Positions 52,366 through 63,235 of a stretch of 64,000 nucleotides of DNA are shown here, one piece after another. A program made the position numbers and the translations under genes. The notes below the pieces were generated by a model. The model did no database searches. It was not told the DNA's origin and saw nothing but the letters and a program-made list of their open reading frames with translations. The stretch covers positions 117,379 to 181,378 of the forward strand of contig BDDD01002374.1 of NCBI GenBank assembly GCA_001972305.1, in the 5' to 3' direction. Source of the DNA: Cephalotus follicularis. Its lineage: Eukaryota > Streptophyta > Magnoliopsida > Oxalidales > Cephalotaceae. Numbering within the stretch: position 1 is the first letter of the stretch; every line of letters starts with the position of its first letter.

Positions 52366-54051
52366 TGTAACCCCCCGCGCCGCAGGGCGGACACGTGGCA
52401 TTACTCTCAATCCAAAACACAATACAATGGTCGGGACTAGCAATATAAAAATGCGGAAAACTTAAAAGTTTGCAATATATAACACTTGCGGAAGATACAA
52501 TACAAATCCATCCATACAGTACAATGCAAATCTTTTACAATACAGCCTTTTCAAATACATTATCAATCCTTCAATACAGTATTACGATACAATACATTCC
52601 AAACTTTACTACAATCTCACAACCAGTCCTGCGGTACCCAAGCAGTCATGCGATCAATCGAGTCTTCAGTCCTTTTGTCCGCTGCTACTTGCTGCCCTAC
52701 CTATGCCGCACACAAAGGTACAACACAGCCCCACCCCGAAGGATGGGGTTAGCCACATTGGCTAAGCAGAAACCCCATGCAGCATGTATGCATGTACAAT
52801 GTGCAATATCGGTGACAATCAATACAATATCAATGTGCTGTGTACAATATCAATGCATGACATAGCAAATGTACATGTACAATTGGCGATCAGACTACCC
52901 GTATGACAGTGGCCCATAACAGAGCATACGGATAGGATCTATAACAAACAATCAATCAATGGCAGACACTCAATGGTGGTGTACGAAACACCCAATCAAT
53001 CAATCAATGTCCTATAGAGCGTGCGACCGATGTCAATTCAGTGTAAATCAGTTAGCAGTGATCAATCCCACGGAAGGTAGTCCTTCAAAAAGGGTGGGAG
53101 ATCTATCTACGGTTCTCAGACTGGCCAAAGACGTCGACGTCCTTGGAGAAAGGCGTCGACGCTTTTCAATAAAAACAGCCTGAGAATGCGCATCGATGTT
53201 CGGCATCGATGTCTTTCCAGGGGAGAGACATCTCGAGGCAAAGACGTCGACGTCTTTGAAAGACGTCGATGTCTTTGCTGCAGAATCAAGGATATAGCAC
53301 TCAGATGAAAAAGACATCGACGTCTTTGGGCTAAGGGTCGATGTCTTTCCCGGGCAGAGTCGATTTTTAGGTAGAAAATGGGGCCAATCTCAAGCCAAAA
53401 TCCAATTAAAAGACATTCTTTGAAAACCAAAGTTTACAATCAGTCATTTGAGGTTAGTAAGACTAGTTACAACCTTCCAAATTCAATTTCAATCCTTTAA
53501 TTAACAATTAGGTCAAGGATTAGCTATAAACCCTAAAAACCTCAATTCACTCAATTCAATCACTCAAACACTCAATCAATCATGCAATTCAGTCAATCAA
53601 TCAATAAAGCAATAGGCAATTCAATAAAGAAGTCCTACCTATCACTGAAGCTTCAAAAGTTGAGCTTCCAATCACTCAATCGGTTTCTATGCCGTTCAAT
53701 CACCAATCCACTCCTTGCAATCGCTGTTCTTGTCGATGGAGATGCAATCCGGGGCTGCAATGGTGGAAGATGGAGCTGCCAGCAAGAGGGAGAGAGAGAG
53801 AGAGAGGGAGAGAGAGAGAGAGAGAGAGAATGAGAAATGTGAGAGTAAGGAGAGAAAGAATTGACTTATATAGTCAATTCGATCAACTCTCCGAAACTCG
53901 GCCCAAAATCCCGACTATACATGCATGCGATCAATACAATATCAATAGGTATTAGAATACCTCAATTCAATACAGTTCAGTATGGTCCAATATGGTGCAA
54001 TACGGTACGATGTACGCATGAACAGTACAAAAGAGAATTCGGGTCGTCACA
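52366..54051 (-). mobile_element. 5' LTR of F
   Basis: 1686 bp. TATA-like ACTATATAAGTC (minus) near 53866-53877. GA repeat 53788-53829. Palindrome array 53128-53350, downstream of the TATA-like site here. Confidence 0.88.
53128..53350. repeat. GTCGAC palindrome array (AAAGACGTCGACGTCTTT type) in F 5' LTR
   Basis: CAAAGACGTCGACGTCTTTG is a perfect 20-bp palindrome at 53239-53258. Seven to eight further copies or variants (AAGGCGTCGACGCTTTT, AAAGACATCGACGTCTTTG) lie 20-40 bp apart. Confidence 0.88.
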
Positions 54052-54507
54052 GTTGGTCTTGCAGAGGAGGATCTAGGCACGGAGTCCGCACGACAAGGAA
54101 GTTAGCCGAGGAAGCTACTGATACTAGTGAGTGGGATGTTCTTTCTATCAATTGATAACGAAGAGTTTACTGTTTATATGCCCTTCCATGATATTATATT
54201 TGACTAGGATTTCTTCTCCTGTCATCTGTTGATATTGCATGTGAATACTGTTGTTCCGAGCTGAGGACTCGGTGCCCGGGTTGAACTTGTTGTTTCCCCT
54301 TCTGTTTAAGTATTCATGCTTTATTTTGATATCATGTGTTGTCCTCGGGAACTGGTTACTGGTTACTTGGTTATGTATGAGACTTATTGTGGTTGATGGA
54401 GGAGTGGGCGTTCGATCCCTATTCCATTCAGCAGTGCCATTGTCGACGATGAACTATTGAGTGTGACTGTGCCTGGGTTCCATACCCGGATCTGCTCATT
54501 TCATTGG

Positions 54508-57429
54508 TGACACGCCCCGTTCCCGAGCACCCCCGCCCGAGGACGACCGTGCCAGGTGGAAGGATCCTCCACCCGGATCCCTAACCAAAACCCCAACAAA
54601 CAAAGACTAACACTAAGGCCAGGGCGGGTGTTAAAACATGCTGCTGAGGAGAGCCACGCTCCCCCGGCCAAACGCACCTAAGACATACAAACAAGGATAT
54701 GCTCGAGCACAAAAACGACAACGTTTACCATAAAGGTAAGCCTGGATCAACATAAGGGCCCGAGAGCAAACACAAAGCATGGGACAACTACCCGAGGTCC
54801 CTTCAGCACTTAACTTATACTAAGGAGATGAAATCTCACTCCGGCCAAGTACCCAAGGGATCCACCAGGGCCCACACGACAAAACATCACCAGGGACCGA
54901 GCTGGTTAGAGGTCTGGAGGACGGGAAAAACTAAGGAAAACTTCTTGACTCTCTCTTAACGCCTGCGAGCATGCCCGTAGACAAACACCAGGGGACGCCA
55001 CCAAACCTCAGCTTAGGGTCAACCAACCCGAGCTGCGAGGTCAACCTAAGGTTTGACTAACCATGAACATAGCAACCCTTCCCCCGACATCTCAGCAGAG
55101 GTGCCACGCTCAAAAGGCCCCGGGGAGAAACACTGAGGTTTCACCAAGGCCAGGGCTGGGGAGACCTGCTCCTTTGCCCAGGGTCAAACGACTCCCAAAC
55201 CCGTGCGTCGTCCCTGCACCCCAAACACTTAGCATAAACAACAGGGCTGGGAAAACAGCTTATAACAACAAAGTATATAAAACAACAAGTGATTTATATA
55301 CGGTCCTGGGCAAAATGCCAAGGACCCACAACATCCAAGAAGTCATATACATGTTTACAAAAGAGGGTTTACAAGACATAGACAATAACAAAGTCTATAC
55401 AAAACCCCAAGAATGTCCCCAGATGCATGAAGGTGCCCGTGGCAGAAGAGCCATCCTAAGGTGCTGCGTCAGGCGTCTACCTCTTTCAACACGTTATCCT
55501 TAGTGGATCTCAAGAACCCTGCTGCCCCGCTTCCTCTGCACACAAAACTGAGAGAGGATTAGTCCAACTGACTAGTGAGTAAGATCAAGGAATATCCTGG
55601 GCAAACCCACTTCCACCGGGGTGCCAAGAGCCAAGGTAAACGTGCCCTGCCCCAACTGGGCCGAGGACAACCCATATCCCATGCTCAACAAAACAAGGCA
55701 GAGGTGAATATGTACAAAGATATCGATAAAAAGGAAACCCGAGGAGACGTCAGAGCTACCAACTCAATGACTGACCTCAAGGAAAGAAGATAACAATAGG
55801 TTATATATTTATATCAATCATGCCAGGGATCCGGGGATCAACAAAAGATCATATTTTAAGGATCAACATTTATCAGGGGACTACTGGTACTATATCAATC
55901 ACAAGCACATTTCCACACACACATGCACACATCATACTCACACACTTCCATAGCCGGAACCACCTCGACAAGCACAAATAACAGCTCCGTTGAAGATCCA
56001 TCAACGTGGTCATGGGCTACACATCCCTCATATACGCATATAGATACCCACTTCCAGAGCACCGCATGAACATCGATAGAAGGGCTACGCAAGCACTCCT
56101 TCTTCGGCAATCACACGTTGGCGCACCTCACTACATGAACATCGATCGAGGGGCTACGCAAGCCCACCCCCGTCGGCAATCACGAGCTCAGCACTACACC
56201 GTATGAACATCGATCGAGGAGGTACCTCGTCGGCAATCACGTAGCGTTGGTATCGTTCAAGGGGCCCGCGAATCACCGCTCAGCTCTACCCTTGACGAGA
56301 TGACAGAGAACATCGGCTTAGAGGTAAGTGTATCACCACTTAGACCATCTCGGGCCGACAATCTCATGCCCGAAGACTCCATTATGGCCTGACCAGAGAA
56401 GATAGTGGATCCTCGGTTACCCTCACACATCATTCCATCATAGACCAATGAAATGAGCAGATCCGGCTATGGAACCCAGGCACAGTCACACTCAACAGTT
56501 CATCATCGACAATGGCACTGCTGAATGGAATAGGGATTGAACGCCCACTCCTCCATCAACCACAATATGTCTCATACATAACCAAGTAACCAGTAACCAG
56601 TACCCGAGAATAACAACACATGATATCAAAATAAAGCATGAATACTTAAACAGAAGGGGAAACAACAAGTTCAACCCGGGCATCGAGTCCTCAGCTCGGA
56701 ACAACAGTATTCACATGCAATATCAACAGATGACAAGAGAAGAAATCCTAGTCAAAGATAATATCATGGAAGGGCATATAAACAGTAAACTCTCAGTTAT
56801 CAATTGATAGAAAGAACATCCCACTCACTAGTATCAGTAGCTTCCTCGGTTAGCTTCCTTGTCGTGTGGACTTCGTGCCTAGATCCTCCTCTGCAAGACC
56901 AACACACAACAACGCTTAGCCACCATGAACAAACATTTCTGAAGTCACGCATGAACCACATACATCCATGAAAACCAAGGCGAAGCTCTTTCTCGGCCTT
57001 AAAGATTGTCTCAACACCAACAAAGCAACGTACCACAACGTACCGAGGAGGACTCTTACCTGCTAGACGCGTAGACGGGTAAGGAAAGTCCCAACCTCAA
57101 ACAGCGATCGAAGCTTCAGAAGAAAGACGAAGAAGAAAGATGAAAGCTCACTCTCTCAAATGCTTCTTCAGGCGTGAGATGATGAATGTGATGTCTGTCG
57201 AAAACCAACTGCCAAAGCTTCCTAAGTAAGCTTTGCACATATCCAAACACCAATACAAATATCTCTTCATCACATAACCATAAAAAACCATTGGGCCTCC
57301 ACCAAGCCCAAGCCAAACTAACACTATCCAAGAAGAGAAGCCCAAGCCGACCACAACCAAGGAGAAAAAGAAAAATTTCCCCCAAGTCCCAAACATCAAT
57401 TTACCCAAAAATTAATGCGGGTCGTTACA
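54508..57429 (-). mobile_element. 3' LTR of E
   Basis: 2922 bp. Contains a 68-69-bp tandem repeat at 56063-56265. 56447-57429 is inverted relative to LTR J (48086-54507). Confidence 0.9.
56063..56265. repeat. 68-69-bp tandem repeat, about 3 copies, in E LTR
   Basis: ATGAACATCGATCGAGGGGC...GTCGGCAATCAC, with starts at 56066, 56135 and 56203. Confidence 0.8.
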
Positions 57430-57456
57430 TCCTCTCCCCCTTAAGGAATTTTGTCC

Positions 57457-58899
57457 TCAAAATTCCAGCTCTGGTCCAGGGAACAAGTCAGGGTAGCGCT
57501 CCCTCATTTGGTCCTCACGTTCCCAGGTAGCCTCCCCTGCTACATGGTTTCTCCACAAGATCTTCACCAAGGGAATGGTCTTGTTCCTCAACACCTGTTC
57601 TCGGCGTTCTAAGATCTGCTCTGGGGCTTCCTCATAAGCCAACACTGGTAAATCCTCCTCGAAAAACTCCACTGGCTTGGTCAACACATGGGAAGGATCA
57701 GCAACGTATTTCCTCAGCACGGATACGTGGAACACGTCGTGCACTCTTGCCATCCCCTCTGGCAACGCCAGACGATAAGCCGCTGGTCCGATCCTTTGCA
57801 CGATCTCAAAGGGACCTATGTACCTTGGGTTAAGCTTCCCACGCTTGCCAAAACGAACAATCCCTGTGTAAGGTGATACCCTGAGGAAAACCTTGTCACC
57901 TACAGAGAATTCCAAATCCTTACGGCGTTTGTCTGCGTAGCTCTTCTGCCTACTATGGGCCGCACGCAAACGAACTCGGATCACCTTTACCTTCTCTGTT
58001 GCGTCCTGTACCAACTCTGGTCCTAACAACTGGTGTTTCCCCACCTCATTCCAACACAAAGGGGTTCGACAACGTCTGCCGTACAAGGCCTTATAAGGAG
58101 CCATACCAATGCTCGCCTGATAGCTGTTGTTGTAGGCGAACTCGATCAAAGTCAAATGGTCATCCCAACTTCCTCGGAAATCCATGACACAGGCTCTCAA
58201 CATGTCCTCAAGAATCTGGATAGTACGCTCAGACTGCCCATCGGTCTGAGGATGGTACGCCGTACTGAGTCGCAACTCCGTACCCAACGTCTTCTGCAAG
58301 CTCCACCAAAATCTTGATGTGAACTTCGGGTCCCTATCTGAAACTATGTTGCTGGGGATCCCATGTAACCTGATCACATCATCCACATACAACCGAGCTA
58401 ACTTGTCCAAATCGAAGTCCTTCCTTATAGGTATGAAGCGAGCAGACTTGGTCAGACGATCAACAATCACCCAGATTGCATCGTGCTTACTCCTCGTCCG
58501 AGGAAAACCTGTGACAAAGTCCATCGATATGTTGTCCCATTTCCATACTGGAATAGGAAGCGGTTGAAGAAGACCTGAAGGCTTTTGTCGCTCAGCTTTC
58601 ACCTGCTGGCACGTCAAGCACCTTGCCACGAACCTGGCAATGTCACGCTTCATGCCCCGCCACCAAAAAGGCTGCCTTAGGTCGCGATACATCTTGGTAC
58701 TTCTAGGATGCATTGACCAAGGAGAACGATGAGCTTCTTCTAGGATCTCTTGCTTGATCGTCTCGACATGTGGTACACATATCCTCTTCCCAAACATCAG
58801 AGCACCATCACCTCTGATGTGGAAATCAGTCCGAAAACCCTCTCTGACTTGTTTCATTAACTTAACCAACCTCCAGTCCTTTTCTTGCGCTCCCCGGAT
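57457..58899 (-). CDS. E integrase with C-terminal chromodomain (open, 5' part of pol broken)
   Basis: Open for 470 codons (58869-57457); in frame with RNase H across TAG 58900-58902. Zinc domain HRSPWSMHPRSTKMY...CLTCQQVKAE (residues about 47-90). Catalytic core with MDFVTGFPR, VSDRDPKFTSRFW and HPQTDGQSERTIQILED (DDE residues present). GPY-type block KLNPRYIGPFEIVQRIG. Chromodomain about residues 400-460 (ILERREQVLRNKTIPLVKILW, WEREDQMRERYPDLF). Integrase inserts cDNA; the chromodomain is thought to guide chromovirus insertion to marked chromatin. Translation from its own start is doubtful because the domain is normally released from a polyprotein. Confidence 0.88.
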   Translation of the reverse strand: MRGAQEKDWRLVKLMKQVREGFRTDFHIRGDGALMFGKRICVPHVETIKQEILEEAHRSPWSMHPRSTKMYRDLRQPFWWRGMKRDIARFVARCLTCQQVKAERQKPSGLLQPLPIPVWKWDNISMDFVTGFPRTRSKHDAIWVIVDRLTKSARFIPIRKDFDLDKLARLYVDDVIRLHGIPSNIVSDRDPKFTSRFWWSLQKTLGTELRLSTAYHPQTDGQSERTIQILEDMLRACVMDFRGSWDDHLTLIEFAYNNSYQASIGMAPYKALYGRRCRTPLCWNEVGKHQLLGPELVQDATEKVKVIRVRLRAAHSRQKSYADKRRKDLEFSVGDKVFLRVSPYTGIVRFGKRGKLNPRYIGPFEIVQRIGPAAYRLALPEGMARVHDVFHVSVLRKYVADPSHVLTKPVEFFEEDLPVLAYEEAPEQILERREQVLRNKTIPLVKILWRNHVAGEATWEREDQMRERYPDLFPGPELEF

Positions 58900-59644
58900 C
58901 TACTCTTCCCAAACAGACCTCACTCGCAGAGAAGCTAACATCGCTCCACTGTCCTCGGCAGACAGCTCTGCCCTCAAAGATCTCAACTGTTCCAACATCG
59001 GCAAGTAAACCAACCGTACATGAGCCAAGGAAGCGGAAGACTTCCTGCTCAACGCATCAGCAACCACGTTGGCCTTACCAGGATGATACTCGATGGTACA
59101 ATCATAATCCTTGATGAGCTCGATCCATCTCCTCTGCCTCATGTTCAAATGTGGTTGAGAAGACAAATACCTCAAACTCTGGTGGTCAGTAAAGATCTGG
59201 CAGACCTCACCATACAGATAATGACGCCATATCTTCAAAGCAAACACCACCGCAGCTAACTCCAAGTCATGCGTAGGGTAATTGAGCTCATGAACCTTCA
59301 ATTGCAGAAGCATAGGCAATAACCTGCCCTTCTTGCATCAACACACAACCAAGGCCATGCAAAGAAGCATCACTGTAGACCACAAAACCAACCCCCGGAG
59401 AAGGAAGGGCCAATACCGGAGCTGACGTTAACCTATCCTTCAGCGTCTGGAAGCTCTTCTCACAGTCCTCCGACCAAACGAACTTCACATCCTTCCTTGT
59501 CAACTTCGACAGAGGAGCCGCTATTGCCGAGAATCCCTCCACGAATCATCGGTAGTAGCCAGCAAGTCCAAGGAAACTGCGCTCTTCAGGTATGCTCTTG
59601 GGTCTTTCCCAGACCAACACGACTTCAACCTTCCTCGGGTCCAC
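58900..59644 (-). pseudogene. E RNase H region
   Basis: 59542-59288: [41 protein letters not shown] frameshift near 59300-59320 is followed by [39 protein letters not shown] and [21 protein letters not shown] just above 59542 and TAG 58900-58902 bound it. Confidence 0.87.
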
Positions 59645-60673
59645 TTAAACACCTTGGCTCGAGATCACATGGCCCAAAAACACAACCTTGTCCAACCAAA
59701 ACTCACACTTACTGAGCTTAGCATACAACTCATGATTTCTCAAGGTATGCAAAACAATCCTCAGGTGTTCCTCGTGCTCAGCCATACTCCGCAAGTATAC
59801 CATCACGTCGTCTATGAACACCACCACAAAGGTGTCCAAGAAGGGTTGGAACACTCGATTCATCAAATCCATGAAAGCGGCCGGTGCATTGGTTAATCCA
59901 AACGGCATAATTGAGAACTCATAGAGACCATAACGAGATCTAAAGGCTGTCTTCGGAACATCCTCTTCCTTCACCTTCAACTGGTGATATCCAGACCGAA
60001 GATCTATCTTAGAGAACACATAGGTGTCTCGCAACTGATCAAACAAGTCATCTATCCTCGGCAACGGGTACTTGTTACGCACAGTGACCTTGTTGAGTTG
60101 CCTCTAGTCGACACACAAGCGCATAGCTCTATCCTTTTTCTTCACGAATAGGACCGGAGCAACCCATGGAGAACTACTAGGTCGGATAAATCCTTTATCC
60201 AACAAGTCTTCCAACTGTACCTTTAGCTCTTTCAACTCTACAGGTGCCATACGGTAATGAGCAAGGGATATAGGAGCCGCACCAGGGATCAACTCAATCT
60301 CAAAGTCTATTTCCCTGTCCGGAGGAGGACCTGGTAACTCGTCGGGGAAGACATCGGGAAGCTCACAAACCATGGGTATGTCCCCTACCTCTGGCTTAGA
60401 CATCCGAGTATCCACCACATGAGCTAAGAATCCTTGCGCACCTTTACCCAAAGCCTTACGTGCAACCATAGCCGAGATCAACTTTAGAGGTGCCGGGCGC
60501 TGCTCGCAGATTAACTCCATGCCTGACTCGTCGGGCAAGCAAAAGGAAACAACCTTACGCGAACAATCGACCACTGCTCGGTGCCTTACCAGCCAATCCA
60601 TGCCCAGGATGGCATCAAAGTCCTCAATCTTGAAGGGGATAAGGTCGGCTACAAAACTTCGTTCCTTGATCAC
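59645..60673 (-). pseudogene. E protease end and RT, stops
   Basis: FDAILGMDWLVRHRAVVDC (end of protease domain), LPDVFPDELPGPPPDREIDF, YRMAPVELKELKVQLE, FVKKKDRAMRLCVD. TAG 60104-60106 follows, then [39 protein letters not shown] (FIDD) and [20 protein letters not shown], with TAA 59645-59647. A frameshift near 60675-60720 separates it from gag-protease. Confidence 0.88.
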
Positions 60674-62216
60674 AACCTCTGTAGACTCGTTCTACACGGT
60701 AACTCTGGCCCGTAGGAACAGATACAGCGATTTCTTCGTCCAGGGAACTTAACACTCCACATGCATGTATGCAAAATGCATGGGCAACAAAAGATAAGGA
60801 GGCTCCCGTGTCAAACAAAACCATGGCATCTCTGCCGAAGATAAGAGCCTTACCTATAACCACGTTCGCGGATCCGAGAGCATCTTCTCTGTTAAGAGCA
60901 TAGACTCTAGCTGTTGCCGCTGGTCTACCCTGTTGACGACTTCCACTAGCCCTGGATGATCCCACTTGCGAAGCCATTGATCCACCTCTGGCTCCCGCAG
61001 GTTGTCTATTAGAAGCAGCTGGTCCAGGCGTCGTTGAGGTCTGCTGAGCTTGTGGACAATTCGCCTTGATGTGCCCAACCTGGCCACAATGAAAACATTC
61101 ACGGGTCTCTGCCTTACAGTTGCCAAAGTGGAAGCGACCACACCTCTGGCACTTAGGAGGCTGTTGAGAAACTGATGACCTCGGGTGCTTGCTCTGCTGC
61201 GCACCACTAGCTGTAGGAGGACTGATCTGCTGCGAAGAAAACGTCCCCTGGCCATCAGACTTGGCCTGTCCCCGGTTTCCATTGTCAGTTTGCTTGTAGG
61301 AGAAACGTCTTCTTCGTTTCCCTTGTCCTCGGGAGGAACCCTCCCCTTGAGCAGCCTGCTGTCCATCTCTCTTCTGTCCCCTGTCCTGGCTATTCCTCTG
61401 CTCCGTAGTACTTTGCTCAACCCTCTTGGCAGATTCCACCAAATCTCCAAAGATAGTCCAGTTGGTTGCTGTCACAGTATGTCTCATCTCGGGCCTCAAC
61501 TCGTCCAAGAATTTCTCACACCTCTCCTCTTGGTCTGCAACCAAAGCCGGAGCAAAATGAGACAACTCCATAAAGCGGTATTCATACTGGGTCACGGTCA
61601 TATTCCCCTGACGCAAGTGCATAAACTCTCTCCTCTTCTCCTTCACGAAGGTAGCCGGGAAGAAGTACTGACGAAACTCTCGCTTGAAAACATCCCAAGT
61701 GATCATAGCAACATCGGTATGCCTAGCCTGGAGAGCTTCCCACCATCGAAGAGCATTCTTCCTTACCAAGAAGATGGCAATCCTTACCAAGAAGATGGCA
61801 AGTCTAATGCGCGAGTCGTCGGAAACTCCCATCTGTACAAAGATCATCTCAAGATGATTCAACCATGCCTCTGCATCCGCTGGATCATCTGTTCCCTCAA
61901 AGGCTGTAGCGCCTAAACGTTGCAAACGTTCCACTGGTAAAGCTTGAGGTCGAGAATCACTTAAAGCTTGTGCTATCATCGTAGCAAACTGCATCCACTC
62001 CGCTTGACTACCAGTACCAATTGGAGGAGGTACCTGCGCTGCTGACTGCGCTGTCGGGACATCGGCTGCCACAGCCGGTCCAGTCTCTTGTCCAACCATC
62101 CCAGGGTTAACCTGCACACCAGGTCTAACAGAAGGCAGTTCTTGATCCACATGTGGTGGGGAGGTCTCTCTTCCTCTACCTCGACCACGTTCTCGAGTCT
62201 GAGGCGGAGGCACCAT
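60624..62216 (-). CDS. E Gag and start of protease (longest open frame, 530 codons)
   Basis: ATG at 62216 (MVPPPQTRERGRGRGRE). Proline/Gly-rich N-terminus; Gag core FEGTDDPADAEAWLNHLEMIF, WWEALQARHTDVAMITWDVF, YFFPATFVKEKRREFMHLRQG. Basic GQGKRRRRFSY. Zinc-binding CQRCGRFHFGNC and CFHCGQVGHIKANC. Protease active site VLFDTGASLSFVAHAF. It loses frame before the rest of protease. An in-frame 21-bp duplication at about 61768-61809 gives AIFLVR twice. Expected to form particles and bind RNA. Confidence 0.88.
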   Translation of the reverse strand: MVPPPQTRERGRGRGRETSPPHVDQELPSVRPGVQVNPGMVGQETGPAVAADVPTAQSAAQVPPPIGTGSQAEWMQFATMIAQALSDSRPQALPVERLQRLGATAFEGTDDPADAEAWLNHLEMIFVQMGVSDDSRIRLAIFLVRIAIFLVRKNALRWWEALQARHTDVAMITWDVFKREFRQYFFPATFVKEKRREFMHLRQGNMTVTQYEYRFMELSHFAPALVADQEERCEKFLDELRPEMRHTVTATNWTIFGDLVESAKRVEQSTTEQRNSQDRGQKRDGQQAAQGEGSSRGQGKRRRRFSYKQTDNGNRGQAKSDGQGTFSSQQISPPTASGAQQSKHPRSSVSQQPPKCQRCGRFHFGNCKAETRECFHCGQVGHIKANCPQAQQTSTTPGPAASNRQPAGARGGSMASQVGSSRASGSRQQGRPAATARVYALNREDALGSANVVIGKALIFGRDAMVLFDTGASLSFVAHAFCIHACGVLSSLDEEIAVSVPTGQSYRVERVYRGCDQGTKFCSRPYPLQD

Positions 62217-62331
62217 CTACCTTCACATGCAAGGTTAGGGCATTACTAACATGTATACTATATGAAATGCATGCAATGCATACCCCCCCAAAAGTCTCCA
62301 AAGAAACATAAGGAAACTAAACCGGTCTCTC

Positions 62332-63235
62332 TGACACGCCCCGTTACCGAGCACCCCCGCTCGAGAACGACCGTGCCAGGTGGAAGGATCCTCCACCCGG
62401 ATCCCTAACCAAAACCCCAACAAAACAAAGACTAACACTAAGGCCAGGGCGGGCGTTAAAACACGCTGCCGAGGAGAGCCACGCTCCCCAGGCCAAACGC
62501 ACCTAAGGCATATAAATAAGGATATGCCCGGGCACAAAAACGACAACGTTTACCATAAAGCTAAGCCTGGGATCAACACAAGGGCCCGGGGGCAAACGCC
62601 AAGCATGGGACAACTAACCGAGGTCCCTCCAGCACTCAACTTACACTAAGGAGATGAAATCTCACCCCGGCCAAGTACCCAAGGGATCCACCATGGCTCA
62701 CACGACAAAACATCACCAGGGACCGAGCTGGTCAGAGGTCGGGAGGACTGGCAAAACTAAGGAAAACTTCTTAACTCTCTCTTAACGCCTGCGAGCATGC
62801 TCGGGGACAAACACCCGGGGATGCCACCAGACCTCAGCTTAGGGTCAACCAACCCGAGCTGCGAGGTCAACCTAAGGTTTGACTAACCATGAACATAGCC
62901 ACCCTTCCCCCGGCATCTCAGCAGAGGTGCCACGCTCAAAAGGCCCCGAGGAGAAACACTGAGGTTTCACCAAGGCCAGGGTTGGGAAGACCTGCTCCTC
63001 TGCCCAGGGTCAAACGACTCCCAAACCCGTGCGTCGTCCCTGTACCCCAAACACTTTGCATAAACAACAACAGGGTTGGGAAAATAGCTCATAACAACAA
63101 AGTATATAAAACAACAAGTGAATTATATACGGTCCCGGGCAAAATTCCAAGGACCCACAACATCCAAGAAGTCATATACATGTTTACAAAAGAGGGTTTA
63201 CAAGACATAAACAATAACAAAGTCTACACAAAACC
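62332..63235 (-). mobile_element. 5' LTR of E, 3' portion
   Basis: Closely similar to 54508-55395. No TGGTATCAGAG PBS follows; the first internal bases read GAGAGACCGG on the minus strand. Confidence 0.85.

Larger units (their letters stand above)
48625..54051 (-). mobile_element. Ty3/gypsy element F, deleted, TSD GTTGG
   Basis: GTTGG flanks both ends (48620-48624, 54052-54056). 5' LTR 54051-52366 (minus TGTGACGACCCG...GGGGTTACA), PBS about 52352-52363, gag-protease 52218-50335, RT start 50440-49649, then a direct jump into a partial 3' LTR (about 49645-48625). RT C-terminus, RNase H, integrase, PPT and U3 are missing. The shared about 759 bp of the LTRs differ at about eight positions, so it is recent. 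Confidence 0.9.
48086..54507 (+). mobile_element. gypsy LTR fragment J (plus), split by F and truncated by E
   Basis: It starts TGTAACGACCCG at 48086 and is closely similar to the start of the E LTR on the opposite strand (57429 downwards). J pieces are 48086-48624 and 54052-54507. The second ends at TTTCATTGG, where E begins. About 1 kb of LTR in total. Confidence 0.85.

Noticed and set aside
61185-61916. 243-codon plus-strand ORF
   Set aside because: Antisense shadow of E gag.
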